From the NCBI GenBank assembly GCA_030446715.1, contig JAUJMU010000004.1:356931-420930 (forward strand): a stretch of 64,000 nt of DNA, written 5' to 3'. This document shows positions 16,806-25,274 of this stretch, in pieces (the first letter of the stretch is position 1; each line of letters begins with the position of its first letter). Position numbers and translations under genes: made by a program. The stretch is from Cytophagales bacterium (lineage in GTDB: Bacteria > Bacteroidota > Bacteroidia > Cytophagales > 172606-1). Under the pieces are notes generated by a model, which did not search any database, was not told the DNA's origin, and saw only the letters and a program-made list of their open reading frames with translations.

Positions 16806-16831
16806 CCTGCAAAGGAGCAGGTGCTTGTCGC

Positions 16832-17074
16832 TTAGTACTCGTCTTCGTTGAAGAAGAAGTCATCTTTGGTCGGATAATCCGGCCAGATTTCTTCGATACT
16901 TTCGTAAGGTTGACCGTCGTCTTCGAGTTCCTGCAGGTTTTCCACAACTTCCAACGGAGCACCTGAACGGATAGAATAATCAATCAGTTCTTATTTGGTG
17001 TCCGGCCAGGGGGCATCTTCCAAATAAGAAGATAATTCCAGTGTCCAGTAAATAGGCTTGTTTCCTTTAAATTT
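16832..17074 (-). pseudogene. DUF2795-like small acidic protein gene with in-frame stop and no start codon
   Basis: The minus-strand frame gives YWTLELSSYLEDAPWPDTK, then a TAA at 16991-16993, then ELIDYSIRSGAPLEVVENLQ and on to PDYPTKDDFFFNEDEY before the real stop at 16832-16834. Both halves match one short Bacteroidota family, usually ~75 aa, with E or D at the stop position (GAA to TAA is one change). Upstream of the first half no ATG, GTG or TTG is available before a stop at 17075-17077. So the gene looks doubly damaged, or it uses an unusual start and readthrough. The C-terminal part is intact and highly conserved in appearance, which hints at a recent lesion or a base-call error. Confidence 0.75.
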
Positions 17075-17235
17075 TTAAGAGGCCGCAATATAATCTAAAA
17101 ACCGGTGATTAATAAAATGTAAGGGCATTGAAACAGGTCGAAAAACGCCGGGATTAATTATACCGCTTTAACGGAAAAATGTGAAAAGGTTACAAACGGC
17201 CGGATAATATTTGCCGGTGCCTTCCAAAGTGCCGC

Positions 17236-18531
17236 CTAACGGCGCAGGGATTGAAGTTCGGCCTTAAACTGATCGAGCAGCAACTGCTTGACGCCAATCT
17301 TCCGCTTCTGTACCTCCAGCCTGAACAGGGCCGCTTTATCAATCGTCTGGCTGTTGTCGGTCTGAGTCATTCCGTACGGGGCAGTCTCCTGACTTTCAAG
17401 GCTTTCCTTGTCCTTCCGGATCAAATCGCTCATGGTCCGGATCTTCAGCGACAACTGCTCTTCCCGCGACTTTTTGTCAAAGAAGAAATTTTTGCGGCGC
17501 ACCACGCGCATGAGATAATTCATCTCAAAAATCTTATCGCAGGAAAGTCTGAACCGGTCGTTCAGTTGCTGATCCTGCTGCCTTGGCGCGAGTTTGAGGT
17601 TTTTCCATTCCATCAGCAGTTCCTTGCCGCGTTCGGCAGCTTTTTCGATATCGGCTGACTGCAGCAGGTCTTCGGCTTCCTGACAGAGTTGCTGCTGGGC
17701 GACAACTTTGGGGTCTACCCGCCTGGAGAAGGATGGCTCGGGCAGATTCTTAGCCTGCCGGTAGCGGGCATAGAAATGGTCAAAGGCTTTCTTGAACTCG
17801 TCGCGGATATCCGCAGACAGCCGTTTGGGCACTTTACCGATCTTCTTCCACTCCTCCTGGATTTTCTTCATCTCATAGGCCGTACCGTCAAAATTCTCCG
17901 AATTCTTCAGGGCCTGGGCACGTTCATTAAGCTGCCTGAGCTGATCTACCCGCTGATTGATGATTTTATTCTTGTGTTCAAAGAAGGCCTTCCGCCGGTC
18001 AAAGAAGCCGTCCACAATGGCATTGAACTTCACTTCCAGCTCATCCTGACGCTCCTTATCCACGGCACCCGTCCGTATCCACTTGGATTTCAGTTCCTTG
18101 AAAACCTCAGCCGCTTCTTTCCATTCGGTACTGTTCTGCAGCGCTTCTGCGTCCTTGAGGAGGGCCTGCTTGATTTCGAGGTTCTTGACCCGGTTCTGGG
18201 AAATATTCTGACGCAGGTCCTCTTCGAGCGTATCAAGTCTGTTGAATAAAAATATGTAATCCCCCAGTCCGTCAAACTCGGTCAGATAGTGTCGCAGGTG
18301 AATGAGCTTCATCAGGTAAGAGCCTTTGTTCTGCGCGGTTTCCACCAGCGTAAACAATTCGTCTACCTTCTGGCGGGCAGTTTCAAAACGGTCCCGGAAA
18401 TATTTTATGCTTGCTTCGGGGCTTAGCTTCACTTCCCCGATCTGCCGGTCCGGATGGTCGAAATAACCCCGCAGGTAGACTTTTCCATCACTGATGTAGC
18501 CGAACTCATCCGACCATTGTATTTCTTTCAT
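17236..18531 (-). CDS. DUF349 domain protein
   Basis: This 431-aa, highly charged helical protein contains about four DUF349 repeats of ~70 aa, recognisable by W-K-x-[AI]-G/W-x-x-[IT]-G motifs: EVFKELKSKWIRTGAV, MKKIQEEWKKIGKVPKR and LLMEWKNLKLAPRQ. It is predicted to be an all-alpha cytoplasmic protein with coiled-coil stretches. No signal peptide or membrane segment is present. DUF349 proteins are common in Bacteroidota, and their biochemical role is not established. Monocistronic, with 385 nt of non-coding DNA upstream. Confidence 0.9.
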   Translation of the reverse strand: MKEIQWSDEFGYISDGKVYLRGYFDHPDRQIGEVKLSPEASIKYFRDRFETARQKVDELFTLVETAQNKGSYLMKLIHLRHYLTEFDGLGDYIFLFNRLDTLEEDLRQNISQNRVKNLEIKQALLKDAEALQNSTEWKEAAEVFKELKSKWIRTGAVDKERQDELEVKFNAIVDGFFDRRKAFFEHKNKIINQRVDQLRQLNERAQALKNSENFDGTAYEMKKIQEEWKKIGKVPKRLSADIRDEFKKAFDHFYARYRQAKNLPEPSFSRRVDPKVVAQQQLCQEAEDLLQSADIEKAAERGKELLMEWKNLKLAPRQQDQQLNDRFRLSCDKIFEMNYLMRVVRRKNFFFDKKSREEQLSLKIRTMSDLIRKDKESLESQETAPYGMTQTDNSQTIDKAALFRLEVQKRKIGVKQLLLDQFKAELQSLRR

Positions 18532-18916
18532 GGGTAGTTATGTATGATAAGTGGTTGTACTGGTGCAGAAGTAGAACTTCAGGCAGTATGAATATCAGGA
18601 ATTAAAATTTTCCCAAGGTTTGTAAATTATCCCGAAAATAGCTACAACCTGTCAAAAGAGAGCCATTGGACCGGAATTTTTACAATCTGCTATTTGGAAA
18701 TGAATCTCAACTTATGCAATACCTGGAATTAATTATTTTTTACTTATTTCTGAATTTTTTGGGCTGCACCGGCCCGCGGGAACCGGAAAAATAAAGTTGA
18801 CGGCCAATCCGTCGGGCATTCTGCCTATTTTTGAGAAATTGCCGGCAGATCACGAAAAATTAGCCTTTACCCGGTAATTTACCCAAATAACCACTTAAAT
18901 AATTTTCTTCCCCTTT
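18532..18916. other. Divergent intergenic region between DUF349 and ettA genes
   Basis: No coding sequence is seen. It must hold promoters in both directions. For ettA, TATTTTTG at 18826-18833 matches TAnnTTTG exactly, about 84 nt before the start. The nearest upstream TTG lies 26 nt away, longer than usual, so the full promoter is uncertain. Confidence 0.4.
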
Positions 18917-20581
18917 ATGAGTAACGAAACCATTATCTTTTCAATGGCGGGAGTCAGTAAAATCTACCCGCCCCAGAAACAGGTTCTGAAGAACATCTAC
19001 CTTTCTTTCTTCTACGGAGCGAAAATAGGCGTTTTGGGTCTGAACGGTTCCGGTAAGTCTACCCTGCTGCGCATCATTGCCGGCATTGAAAAAAACTATC
19101 AGGGCGAAGTGGTCTTTTCTCCCGGCTATTCGGTTGGTTATCTGGAGCAGGAACCTCAGCTCGACCCCAACAAAACCGTGCGGGAAGTAGTAGAGGAAGG
19201 CGTACAGGAGATCGTAAGCCTGCTGAAGGAGTTTGAAGAAATCAACGAAAAATTTGCCGGTCCCGATGCTGACTTTGATAAGCTGATGGCCCGTCAGGCT
19301 GAGGTACAGGAAAGACTGGACCACCTCAATGCCTGGGAACTGGACAACCGCCTCGAAAAAGCCATGGACGCCCTGCGGACACCTCCCGCCGATGCAAAGA
19401 TCGGCCCCCTTTCGGGCGGCGAAAAGCGCCGCGTGGCCCTGTGCCGCCTGCTGCTGCGGGAGCCCGACGTGCTGCTGCTCGACGAACCCACCAACCACCT
19501 TGATGCTGAGTCAGTGCTCTGGCTGGAACAACACCTCCAGCAATATAAAGGCACCGTAATCGCCGTTACCCACGACCGTTATTTCCTCGATAACGTCGCC
19601 GGCTGGATCCTGGAACTGGACCGCGGCGAAGGCATCCCCTGGAAGGGCAACTACTCCTCGTGGCTGGGACAGAAGCAGGAACGTCTGGCCAAAGAGGAAA
19701 AAGGTGAATCAAAGCGGCAGAAGACCTTGCAGCGGGAACTGGAATGGGTGCGCATGGCCCCCAAAGCCCGGCAGGCCAAATCCAGGGCGCGTATCGGCGC
19801 CTACGAAAAATTGATGGGTGAAGAAGCAAGGCAAAAGGAAGAGAGGCTGGAATTATTCATTCCGCCGGGACCACGTCTGGGCAGCCGGGTCATTGAAGCT
19901 CATCATGTGTCAAAAGCCTATGGTGATAAACTACTGTTTGAAGACCTGAATTTTTCTCTGCCCCAGGGCGGAATTGTGGGCGTAATTGGTCCCAACGGAG
20001 CCGGTAAAACAACCTTGTTCAAACTCATTACCGGTCAGGAGAAACCTGACGGCGGTGAGTTTATGGTAGGCGACACCGTAGAAACGGCCTACGTGGATCA
20101 GGAGCACAATAACCTGATACCCGGCAAATCGGTGTTTGAAACCATTTCCGGCGGCACTGAGCAGATGATGCTGGGCGGCAAACAGGTCAATGCCCGGGCC
20201 TACGTCAGCAAATTCAACTTTTCGGGCAATGACCAGGAGAAAAAGGTCGGCAACCTCTCCGGCGGCGAACGCAACCGGGTACACCTCGCCATGACCATCA
20301 AGCAGGGGGCTAACCTGCTCCTTCTCGACGAACCCACCAACGACCTGGACGTTAACACCCTCCGGGCATTAGAGGAGGCGCTGGAAAACTTTGCCGGCTG
20401 CGCCGTGGTCATTTCCCACGACCGCTGGTTCCTGGACCGCGTGGCTACCCACATTCTGGCTTTTGAAGGAGAATCGCAGGTGTATTTCTTCGAAGGAAAC
20501 TTCAGTGATTACGAAGAAAACAAGAAAAAGCGTCTGGGCGACACCGGCCCCAAAAGGATCAAATACAAGAAGCTGGTATAA
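18917..20581 (+). CDS. ettA: ABC-F translation factor, energy-dependent translational throttle protein
   Basis: This 554-aa soluble protein has two ATPase domains: Walker A GLNGSGKST (~43-51) with signature LSGGEKRRVA and Walker B VLLLDEPTNHLD, then Walker A GPNGAGKTT with LSGGERNRVH and LLLLDEPTNDLD. The linker between them (QRELEWVRMAPKARQAKSR) is the EttA-type P-site tRNA interaction motif. Residue counts and the C-terminal VYFFEGNFSDYEENKKKRLG match EttA rather than Uup or antibiotic-resistance ABC-F proteins. It binds the ribosomal E site and gates the first elongation steps according to ADP/ATP. Single gene; a long inverted repeat follows. Confidence 0.96.
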   Translation: MSNETIIFSMAGVSKIYPPQKQVLKNIYLSFFYGAKIGVLGLNGSGKSTLLRIIAGIEKNYQGEVVFSPGYSVGYLEQEPQLDPNKTVREVVEEGVQEIVSLLKEFEEINEKFAGPDADFDKLMARQAEVQERLDHLNAWELDNRLEKAMDALRTPPADAKIGPLSGGEKRRVALCRLLLREPDVLLLDEPTNHLDAESVLWLEQHLQQYKGTVIAVTHDRYFLDNVAGWILELDRGEGIPWKGNYSSWLGQKQERLAKEEKGESKRQKTLQRELEWVRMAPKARQAKSRARIGAYEKLMGEEARQKEERLELFIPPGPRLGSRVIEAHHVSKAYGDKLLFEDLNFSLPQGGIVGVIGPNGAGKTTLFKLITGQEKPDGGEFMVGDTVETAYVDQEHNNLIPGKSVFETISGGTEQMMLGGKQVNARAYVSKFNFSGNDQEKKVGNLSGGERNRVHLAMTIKQGANLLLLDEPTNDLDVNTLRALEEALENFAGCAVVISHDRWFLDRVATHILAFEGESQVYFFEGNFSDYEENKKKRLGDTGPKRIKYKKLV

Positions 20582-20584
20582 TTC

Positions 20585-20693
20585 AAGTGGTAAGTGACCA
20601 GTGGTAAGTTCAGAGGGTGGCATGACGGATTATTATTTGCAACCTTCCAGTTCTACTTACCACTTCTCACTTAGGACTTGTCACTTACCACTT
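20585..20693. repeat. Nested inverted repeat between convergent genes
   Basis: The outer arms AAGTGGTAAGTGAC (20585-20598) and GTCACTTACCACTT (20680-20693) are perfect complements. Inside, AGTGGTAAGT (20600-20609) pairs with ACTTACCACT (20655-20664). The words GTGGTAAG/CTTACCAC recur in tandem on each side. It separates ettA from a convergent membrane-protein gene and may serve as a bidirectional terminator. Confidence 0.65.
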
Positions 20694-20709
20694 TGCACTT
20701 ACGACTTCC

Positions 20710-21057
20710 TTACCGGTTTACCTTCCGCTTTTCGCGTTGCACGGTGTCGCCGGCGTAGAGGACATATACATTGAGAACGGCGGCGAAAATATAAAGATAA
20801 GGCACGATGTTCCGGCCCTGCCGGAACATATCAAAGCTGATGGTGATCAGCATAACCGCCCCCGCTGTCTGGAGAATCCGGCTGTTCTGCCAGGGAAGTT
20901 TTTTAACGAAAAACAGCATGACGGCAAAGAGCAGACCCAACATCAGGTAAAGTACTCCCGCCTGCAGCCGACCGTATAAAATGCTGTCGAGGCCGCTTAC
21001 CAGCGGTGCTACGGCATACAATACATATACGAGTCTGGTGCGCTGAAGTCGGTTCAT
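20710..21057 (-). CDS. Small multi-pass membrane protein, unknown function
   Basis: From the ATG at 21055-21057 the product is 115 aa (MNRLQRTRLVYVLYAVAPLV). Upstream codons would extend it by 19 residues, but the shorter start places the charged segment directly before the first helix. Four hydrophobic segments are visible: VLYAVAPLVSGLDSILY, LQAGVLYLMLGLLFAVMLFF, ILQTAGAVMLITISF and IVPYLYIFAAVLNVYVLYA. The tail is basic. It is an inner-membrane protein with no recognised domain, convergent with ettA and divergent from the GH1 gene. Confidence 0.7.
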   Translation of the reverse strand: MNRLQRTRLVYVLYAVAPLVSGLDSILYGRLQAGVLYLMLGLLFAVMLFFVKKLPWQNSRILQTAGAVMLITISFDMFRQGRNIVPYLYIFAAVLNVYVLYAGDTVQREKRKVNR

Positions 21058-21322
21058 ATGCAAAGGAAAACAGGCAGATCCGGCAAGCCGGTGGCCGGCC
21101 AGTTTCAGGTTCATACTACACTACCTAACGTCAATATCCGGTTTTTGTTGGAGCCGGGGGCAGAGGATTCTCCCTGCCGGGGCAGGTGTACAGGCATGGT
21201 AGTGAGGGGCTCAAATCCGAATGGTAATTTTCCCTTAACATTTCCGGCTCCCTCAAACGCCCAAACCTCCGTAACATTGCCGGGCCGCAGCCGGTATAGG
21301 TCTGCAACCGTAATCCCGCAAA

Positions 21323-22690
21323 TTGCATACACTCAACAAGAACGATTTTGGCCCGGACTTCCGCTGGGGCGTATCAACTGCCGCTTACCAGACCGAAGGC
21401 GGCCACGATGCCGACGGCAAGGGACTTTCGGTCTGGGATGTATTTACCCGGAAAAAGGGCAATATTTTCCGGAACCAGCACGGCAATACCGCCTGTGATT
21501 TTTACCGCCGCTACCCCGAAGACCTGCAGCTGATGCAGTCGCTGCACATTCCAAACTTCCGGTTTTCGCTGGCCTGGCCGCGGATCATTCCGGAAGGCAC
21601 CGGGGTAGTCAATACCCGGGGCCTTGATTATTACCACCGGCTCATTGACCAGTGTCTCCAGCTGGGGATTGAGCCGTGGGTGACGCTGTACCACTGGGAC
21701 CTGCCCTACGCCCTTGAGCGGAAGGGCGGCTGGACCAACCGCGACGTAGTGGGCTGGTTTGGGGAGTATGCCGAAACCTGCGCCCAAGCCTTCGGCGACC
21801 GGGTAAAGCACTGGATGGTACTCAACGAGCCGATGGTTTTTACCGGCGCCGGCCATTTTCTCGGCATTCATGCCCCCGGCCGGCGGTGGCTCAAAAATTT
21901 TATTCCAGCCATGCACCACGCAGCAGTGTGCCAGGCTGAAGGTGGCCGTATCCTGCGCACCCACCTGCCCGGTGCCCGGATCGGCACTACCTTCTCGGCT
22001 TCCTCCGTACAGCCGCTCACCGAAAGCCCCCGCGACAGTCAGGCGGCCGTTCGGGTGGATGCCCTGCTCAACCGGCTTTTTCTGGAACCTGCCCTTGGCC
22101 TTGGTTATCCCGTGCAAACGTTGCCTTTCCTGAACCGGGTCGAGAAATACTGGCGTTCCGGCGACGACCGGAAACTTGCTTTTGATTTTGACTTCGTGGG
22201 GCTTCAGATTTATACCCGGGAGATAATCAAGCATTCCTGGTTTATGCCCTTCATCAATGCTGACCTTGTAAAAGCAGCAAAACGAAGGGTTCCGCTGACC
22301 CTCATGGGCTGGGAAGTTTATCCGGAATCCATTTACCAGATGCTGAGGCAATACGCGGCCTATCCCCGCGTAAAGGAGATTATCGTCACCGAAAACGGGT
22401 CAGCTTTTGAAGATACCCTGCAGGAGGGCCGGGTACAGGACGATAGGCGGGTAGCTTACCTGCGTGACCACATCAGGCAGATAAAGCGGGCCAGGGCGGA
22501 TGGGGTGCCGGTGAACGGTTATTTCGTGTGGACGTTCACTGACAATTTTGAATGGGCCGAAGGGTACCGGCCAAGATTTGGGCTGGTACACGTTGATTTC
22601 GAAACCCAGCAGCGTACCGTCAAGGATTCCGGGCGGTGGTACCAGTCACTGATGGAAGGCCGGAATTTAAATTTTAGCCCATCCGGATAA
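21323..22690 (+). CDS. Glycoside hydrolase family 1 beta-glucosidase
   Basis: This 455-aa GH1 enzyme lacks a signal peptide, so it acts in the cytoplasm on imported beta-glucosides or related disaccharides. The acid/base Glu169 is in WMVLNEP, the nucleophile Glu357 in IIVTENGSAF; FRWGVSTAAYQTEGG, RFSLAWPRIIPEG and WDLPYALE are further family motifs, and WTFTDNFEWAEGYRPRFGL ends the active site. The only start in frame after the stop at 21311-21313 is TTG at 21323. A tiny lipoprotein gene follows after 62 nt. No sugar transporter is nearby to indicate the substrate. Confidence 0.95.
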   Translation: MHTLNKNDFGPDFRWGVSTAAYQTEGGHDADGKGLSVWDVFTRKKGNIFRNQHGNTACDFYRRYPEDLQLMQSLHIPNFRFSLAWPRIIPEGTGVVNTRGLDYYHRLIDQCLQLGIEPWVTLYHWDLPYALERKGGWTNRDVVGWFGEYAETCAQAFGDRVKHWMVLNEPMVFTGAGHFLGIHAPGRRWLKNFIPAMHHAAVCQAEGGRILRTHLPGARIGTTFSASSVQPLTESPRDSQAAVRVDALLNRLFLEPALGLGYPVQTLPFLNRVEKYWRSGDDRKLAFDFDFVGLQIYTREIIKHSWFMPFINADLVKAAKRRVPLTLMGWEVYPESIYQMLRQYAAYPRVKEIIVTENGSAFEDTLQEGRVQDDRRVAYLRDHIRQIKRARADGVPVNGYFVWTFTDNFEWAEGYRPRFGLVHVDFETQQRTVKDSGRWYQSLMEGRNLNFSPSG

Positions 22691-22752
22691 ACCATCTTGC
22701 GGTTTAGCCGTACTTATATCAAACGGTTAATTAAAAACAAACCTTTACGACT

Positions 22753-22923
22753 ATGAAACCGCATGTATTCTTCAATATAATTATGGTGATGCTTATTATG
22801 GTAAGCGTAACCAGCTGTCAGGCAATCGGCGACATTTTTCAGGCCGGCCTTTGGGTAGGTGTTATCGGCGTTGTGCTGGTGGTGGCACTGGTATTCTGGA
22901 TCTTCGGAAAGCTTTTCCGTTAA
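22753..22923 (+). CDS. Tiny membrane lipoprotein (56 aa)
   Basis: The ATG at 22753 opens a 56-aa frame ending TAA at 22921-22923. The N-terminus MKPHVFFNIIMVMLIMVSVT is a signal segment ending in the lipobox-like SVTSC (Cys22). After AIGDIFQAGLWVGVIGVV comes one further membrane helix and the basic tail FGKLFR. It belongs to a small Bacteroidota family that databases often mislabel as phosphatidate cytidylyltransferase; it is far too short for that enzyme. Followed by a very strong terminator. Confidence 0.8.
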   Translation: MKPHVFFNIIMVMLIMVSVTSCQAIGDIFQAGLWVGVIGVVLVVALVFWIFGKLFR

Positions 22924-22948
22924 ATAAAGGATTACTCATGATTACTCA

Positions 22949-22988
22949 TAAAATGAAAAAGGGGCTGCAAGGCCCCTTTTTCATTTTA
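22949..22988. terminator. Strong bidirectional terminator
   Basis: A perfect 17-bp stem pairs 22949-22965 with 22972-22988 around a 6-nt loop. The GGGGC/GCCCC core is flanked by A5 on the left and T5 on the right, so it reads as an intrinsic terminator on both strands. It serves the lipoprotein gene and the convergent PorE-like gene. Confidence 0.9.
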
Positions 22989-22997
22989 TTACTGTCC

Positions 22998-24947
22998 CTA
23001 TAACACTTTGAATTCAATGCGCCGGTTCAGCTCCCGGTTTTTATCACTGGTGTTTGGCACCGAGAACTGGGTTTCGCCGTAACCGGTGAAAGTGAGCCGT
23101 CTGGCTTCAATTCCTGCTTTTACGAGGTAATCATATACACTTTTTGCCCTCTTTTGGGAAAGCTCCATGTTGGCATCGTCTTTACCGATATCATCGGTGT
23201 GCCCTGAAATTTCCAGTTTCAGGTCCTTGTTCTGGCCCATCAATTCGATCAGTTTATCCAGCTCCACTTTCGACTTATTCTCCAGTTGCCACTCTCCGGT
23301 GGCGAAGAAGATATTCTTCAGAATGTCTCTGGAGCCCTTTTCCAGCGGCTGGAGGTAAATATCCATCACCACCGGCTCGTGGGTTTTGCCTTCGTAGTTG
23401 AAATACAAACTTTTGAAAAGGTAACCTTCCTTATTTACATACAATCCGTACTCAGCACCTTCGGTAAGCACGGCAAGGTAGTCGCCAGTCATCTTGTCCG
23501 AACTGGTGACGGCTTCCCGCTGACCCGATTTCACGTTGTAAAGTTCGATTTTCGTGCCGAGGGGCTTTTTGGTTTTGGCATCAAATACCCGGCCCTTCAG
23601 ATAATCGCTGCGGTCTTTTACAGCAATCTGCTCAGGCATGTTAAACTCGTATAATTTGCTGCTTACGTAGCGGCGACCATCTTTCTCTTCATGGGCGTAA
23701 TACCCTTTTTTGCCGTCGGCACTAACGAAAAGCGAAACCTGATCATCCTGGTTGTTGAGCGGATAGCCCAGATTTCTGGGCCAGTTCCACTTTCCGTTTT
23801 CGTATTGGGTAGAAAAAAGATCGTAGCCTCCCATGCCAATGTGTCCTTTGGAAGAAAAGTAAAGAATCCGGCCGTTGGCGTGAACGAAGGGAGAAAGATC
23901 ATCTTCCGGTGTATTGATATCCGGTCCAAGATTTTCAGGGGCACCCCAGTAGCCGTCATCAGCCAGCTGGCTCCTCCAGATGTCGCGTTTTCCGTAGGTT
24001 CCCCTCCGGTCTGATACAAAATACAGGGTACGTCCGTCGGCGGAAAGGGAAGGCTGCGATTCCCACGCGGAAGAATTCACCTTATTGCCAAGATTTACCG
24101 GTTCAGTCCATTCATTGCCGACTTTGTAGGTAACAAACAGGTCGCAACTGCCAAAATTCTGCCGTCCTTCGCAGGAAGTAAACACCAGCATCCGGCCATC
24201 GGCCGAGATGGTACACGTGCCTTCATTGGCTACCGTGTTGATGCGGTCTGACAGCGGCACCGGCTCACTCCAATCCTCAGCACGGCTGGTGCTTACGTAC
24301 AGGTTCTCGTCGCTTTTCAGGTCGCTGCTCAGGCGGGCGGTAAAAATGAGTGTCTGCTGGTCAGCGGTAAGCACCGGGAAATACTGCAGCATGAACCGGT
24401 TTACGGTAGGGCTCATCGGCCCCGCCCTGAAGGGGAGAGGCTCCTGAATGGCCTTTAACGCAAACTCGCAGTTGGCCATCATCCGCTTCGCCTCTGCAAT
24501 CTGACTGGCTTTTACCGGCCTGAGGGCCAGGTACTGCTCAAAAAAACCTTTTGCCTTCTCGTACTCACCCGTGCCGATGCAGGCCTGCCCCAGAATGATG
24601 TAAGCCGCCATAAAAGGCTGGTGGCCTGGTTTCAGCTGAATACTTCTTTCGTAATGGTCCCGGATCTTCTGGCGGTACTCCGGCGTACGATCTACCTGAG
24701 CAATCAGTTCATACACGTTGGCCAGCCGGAAGTGTGCCTCGGCATACGCTGGTTCCTTGTCAATGGCCTTGTTGAGCAGGGAAGCAGCCTGGTCAAATTT
24801 CCGGGCCGCAATCAGGTTGCCCGACTGGTCGTAGTACTGCCGGGCTTTGTCTGAAATCGTATTTTCTTTTTGCTGGGCAGATACAGTAGCAATGCTCAGA
24901 AAAAGTCCTGCGCACAGCAGTAGTGTCTTTATCTTCTGAAAATTCAT
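22998..24947 (-). CDS. TPR / PD40 propeller / OmpA protein, PorE-like
   Basis: From the ATG at 24945-24947 the product is 649 aa with a signal peptide (KTLLLCAGLFLSIATVSAQ). The order is TPR repeats (~30-150), a PD40-type beta-propeller (~185-420; SADGRTLYFVSDRRGTYGKRD and similar), a carboxypeptidase-regulatory-like domain (~425-510; LKGRVFDAKTKKPLGTKIEL) and an OmpA domain (~530-649; LEISGHTDDIGKDDANMELS). This is exactly the order of PorE, a T9SS periplasmic peptidoglycan-linked component, so a T9SS role is likely, though similar proteins occur in paralogous sets (see 52726-55116). It is secreted to the periplasm and anchored to peptidoglycan through OmpA. Confidence 0.9.
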   Translation of the reverse strand: MNFQKIKTLLLCAGLFLSIATVSAQQKENTISDKARQYYDQSGNLIAARKFDQAASLLNKAIDKEPAYAEAHFRLANVYELIAQVDRTPEYRQKIRDHYERSIQLKPGHQPFMAAYIILGQACIGTGEYEKAKGFFEQYLALRPVKASQIAEAKRMMANCEFALKAIQEPLPFRAGPMSPTVNRFMLQYFPVLTADQQTLIFTARLSSDLKSDENLYVSTSRAEDWSEPVPLSDRINTVANEGTCTISADGRMLVFTSCEGRQNFGSCDLFVTYKVGNEWTEPVNLGNKVNSSAWESQPSLSADGRTLYFVSDRRGTYGKRDIWRSQLADDGYWGAPENLGPDINTPEDDLSPFVHANGRILYFSSKGHIGMGGYDLFSTQYENGKWNWPRNLGYPLNNQDDQVSLFVSADGKKGYYAHEEKDGRRYVSSKLYEFNMPEQIAVKDRSDYLKGRVFDAKTKKPLGTKIELYNVKSGQREAVTSSDKMTGDYLAVLTEGAEYGLYVNKEGYLFKSLYFNYEGKTHEPVVMDIYLQPLEKGSRDILKNIFFATGEWQLENKSKVELDKLIELMGQNKDLKLEISGHTDDIGKDDANMELSQKRAKSVYDYLVKAGIEARRLTFTGYGETQFSVPNTSDKNRELNRRIEFKVL

Positions 24948-25004
24948 TTTTTGAAAACTCATGGCACTCAGGTAAGTATTTCCCTTGCACAAAGGTGCTT
25001 TTTA

Positions 25005-25012
25005 CAAATTTA
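25005..25012 (-). promoter_or_regulatory. Candidate -7 box for the PorE-like gene
   Basis: On the minus strand this reads TAAATTTG, an exact TAnnTTTG match, about 58 nt upstream of the ATG. The nearest TTTG further up lies 27 nt away, so the -33 element is unclear. A small GCAC/GTGC hairpin lies in the implied leader. Confidence 0.4.
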
Positions 25013-25169
25013 GGAAGTATACTCTCCTTACCATAAGCCCAAAAGGATCACCGGTTGTTCCCCTCCGGAATTAAATCCTTCGGTTTCTTTTTTATTTTTC
25101 CAAAATATAGCAGGCGTCACAACCTTTCGGAGTACAAAACCCGCTTTATTGAATTTCATAACGCCATCC

Positions 25170-25205
25170 GCAAAGGCTGCCCATAAGGCAGCCTTTGCGC
25201 TTTTT
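25170..25205 (+). terminator. Orphan terminator-like hairpin upstream of the AsmA-like gene
   Basis: GCAAAGGCTGCC (25170-25181) pairs perfectly with GGCAGCCTTTGC (25187-25198) over a 5-nt loop, followed by GCTTTTT. It has all features of an intrinsic terminator on the plus strand, but no plus-strand gene ends before it. It may end a small RNA or act as an attenuator for the gene at 25275. Confidence 0.7.
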
Positions 25206-25274
25206 GGCCGGTAAGCACGCCTTGCAAAACTTACTTTGCCCATAACCAGTATACGTGTAAATACGCACCGCCAA

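Larger units (their letters stand above)
24948..25274. other. Divergent intergenic region with a terminator-like hairpin
   Basis: No supported coding sequence. It holds the -7 box for the PorE-like gene (25005-25012), a perfect 12-bp hairpin followed by T5 on the plus strand (25170-25205), and the leader of the AsmA-like gene. The hairpin does not follow any plus-strand gene. Confidence 0.5.
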
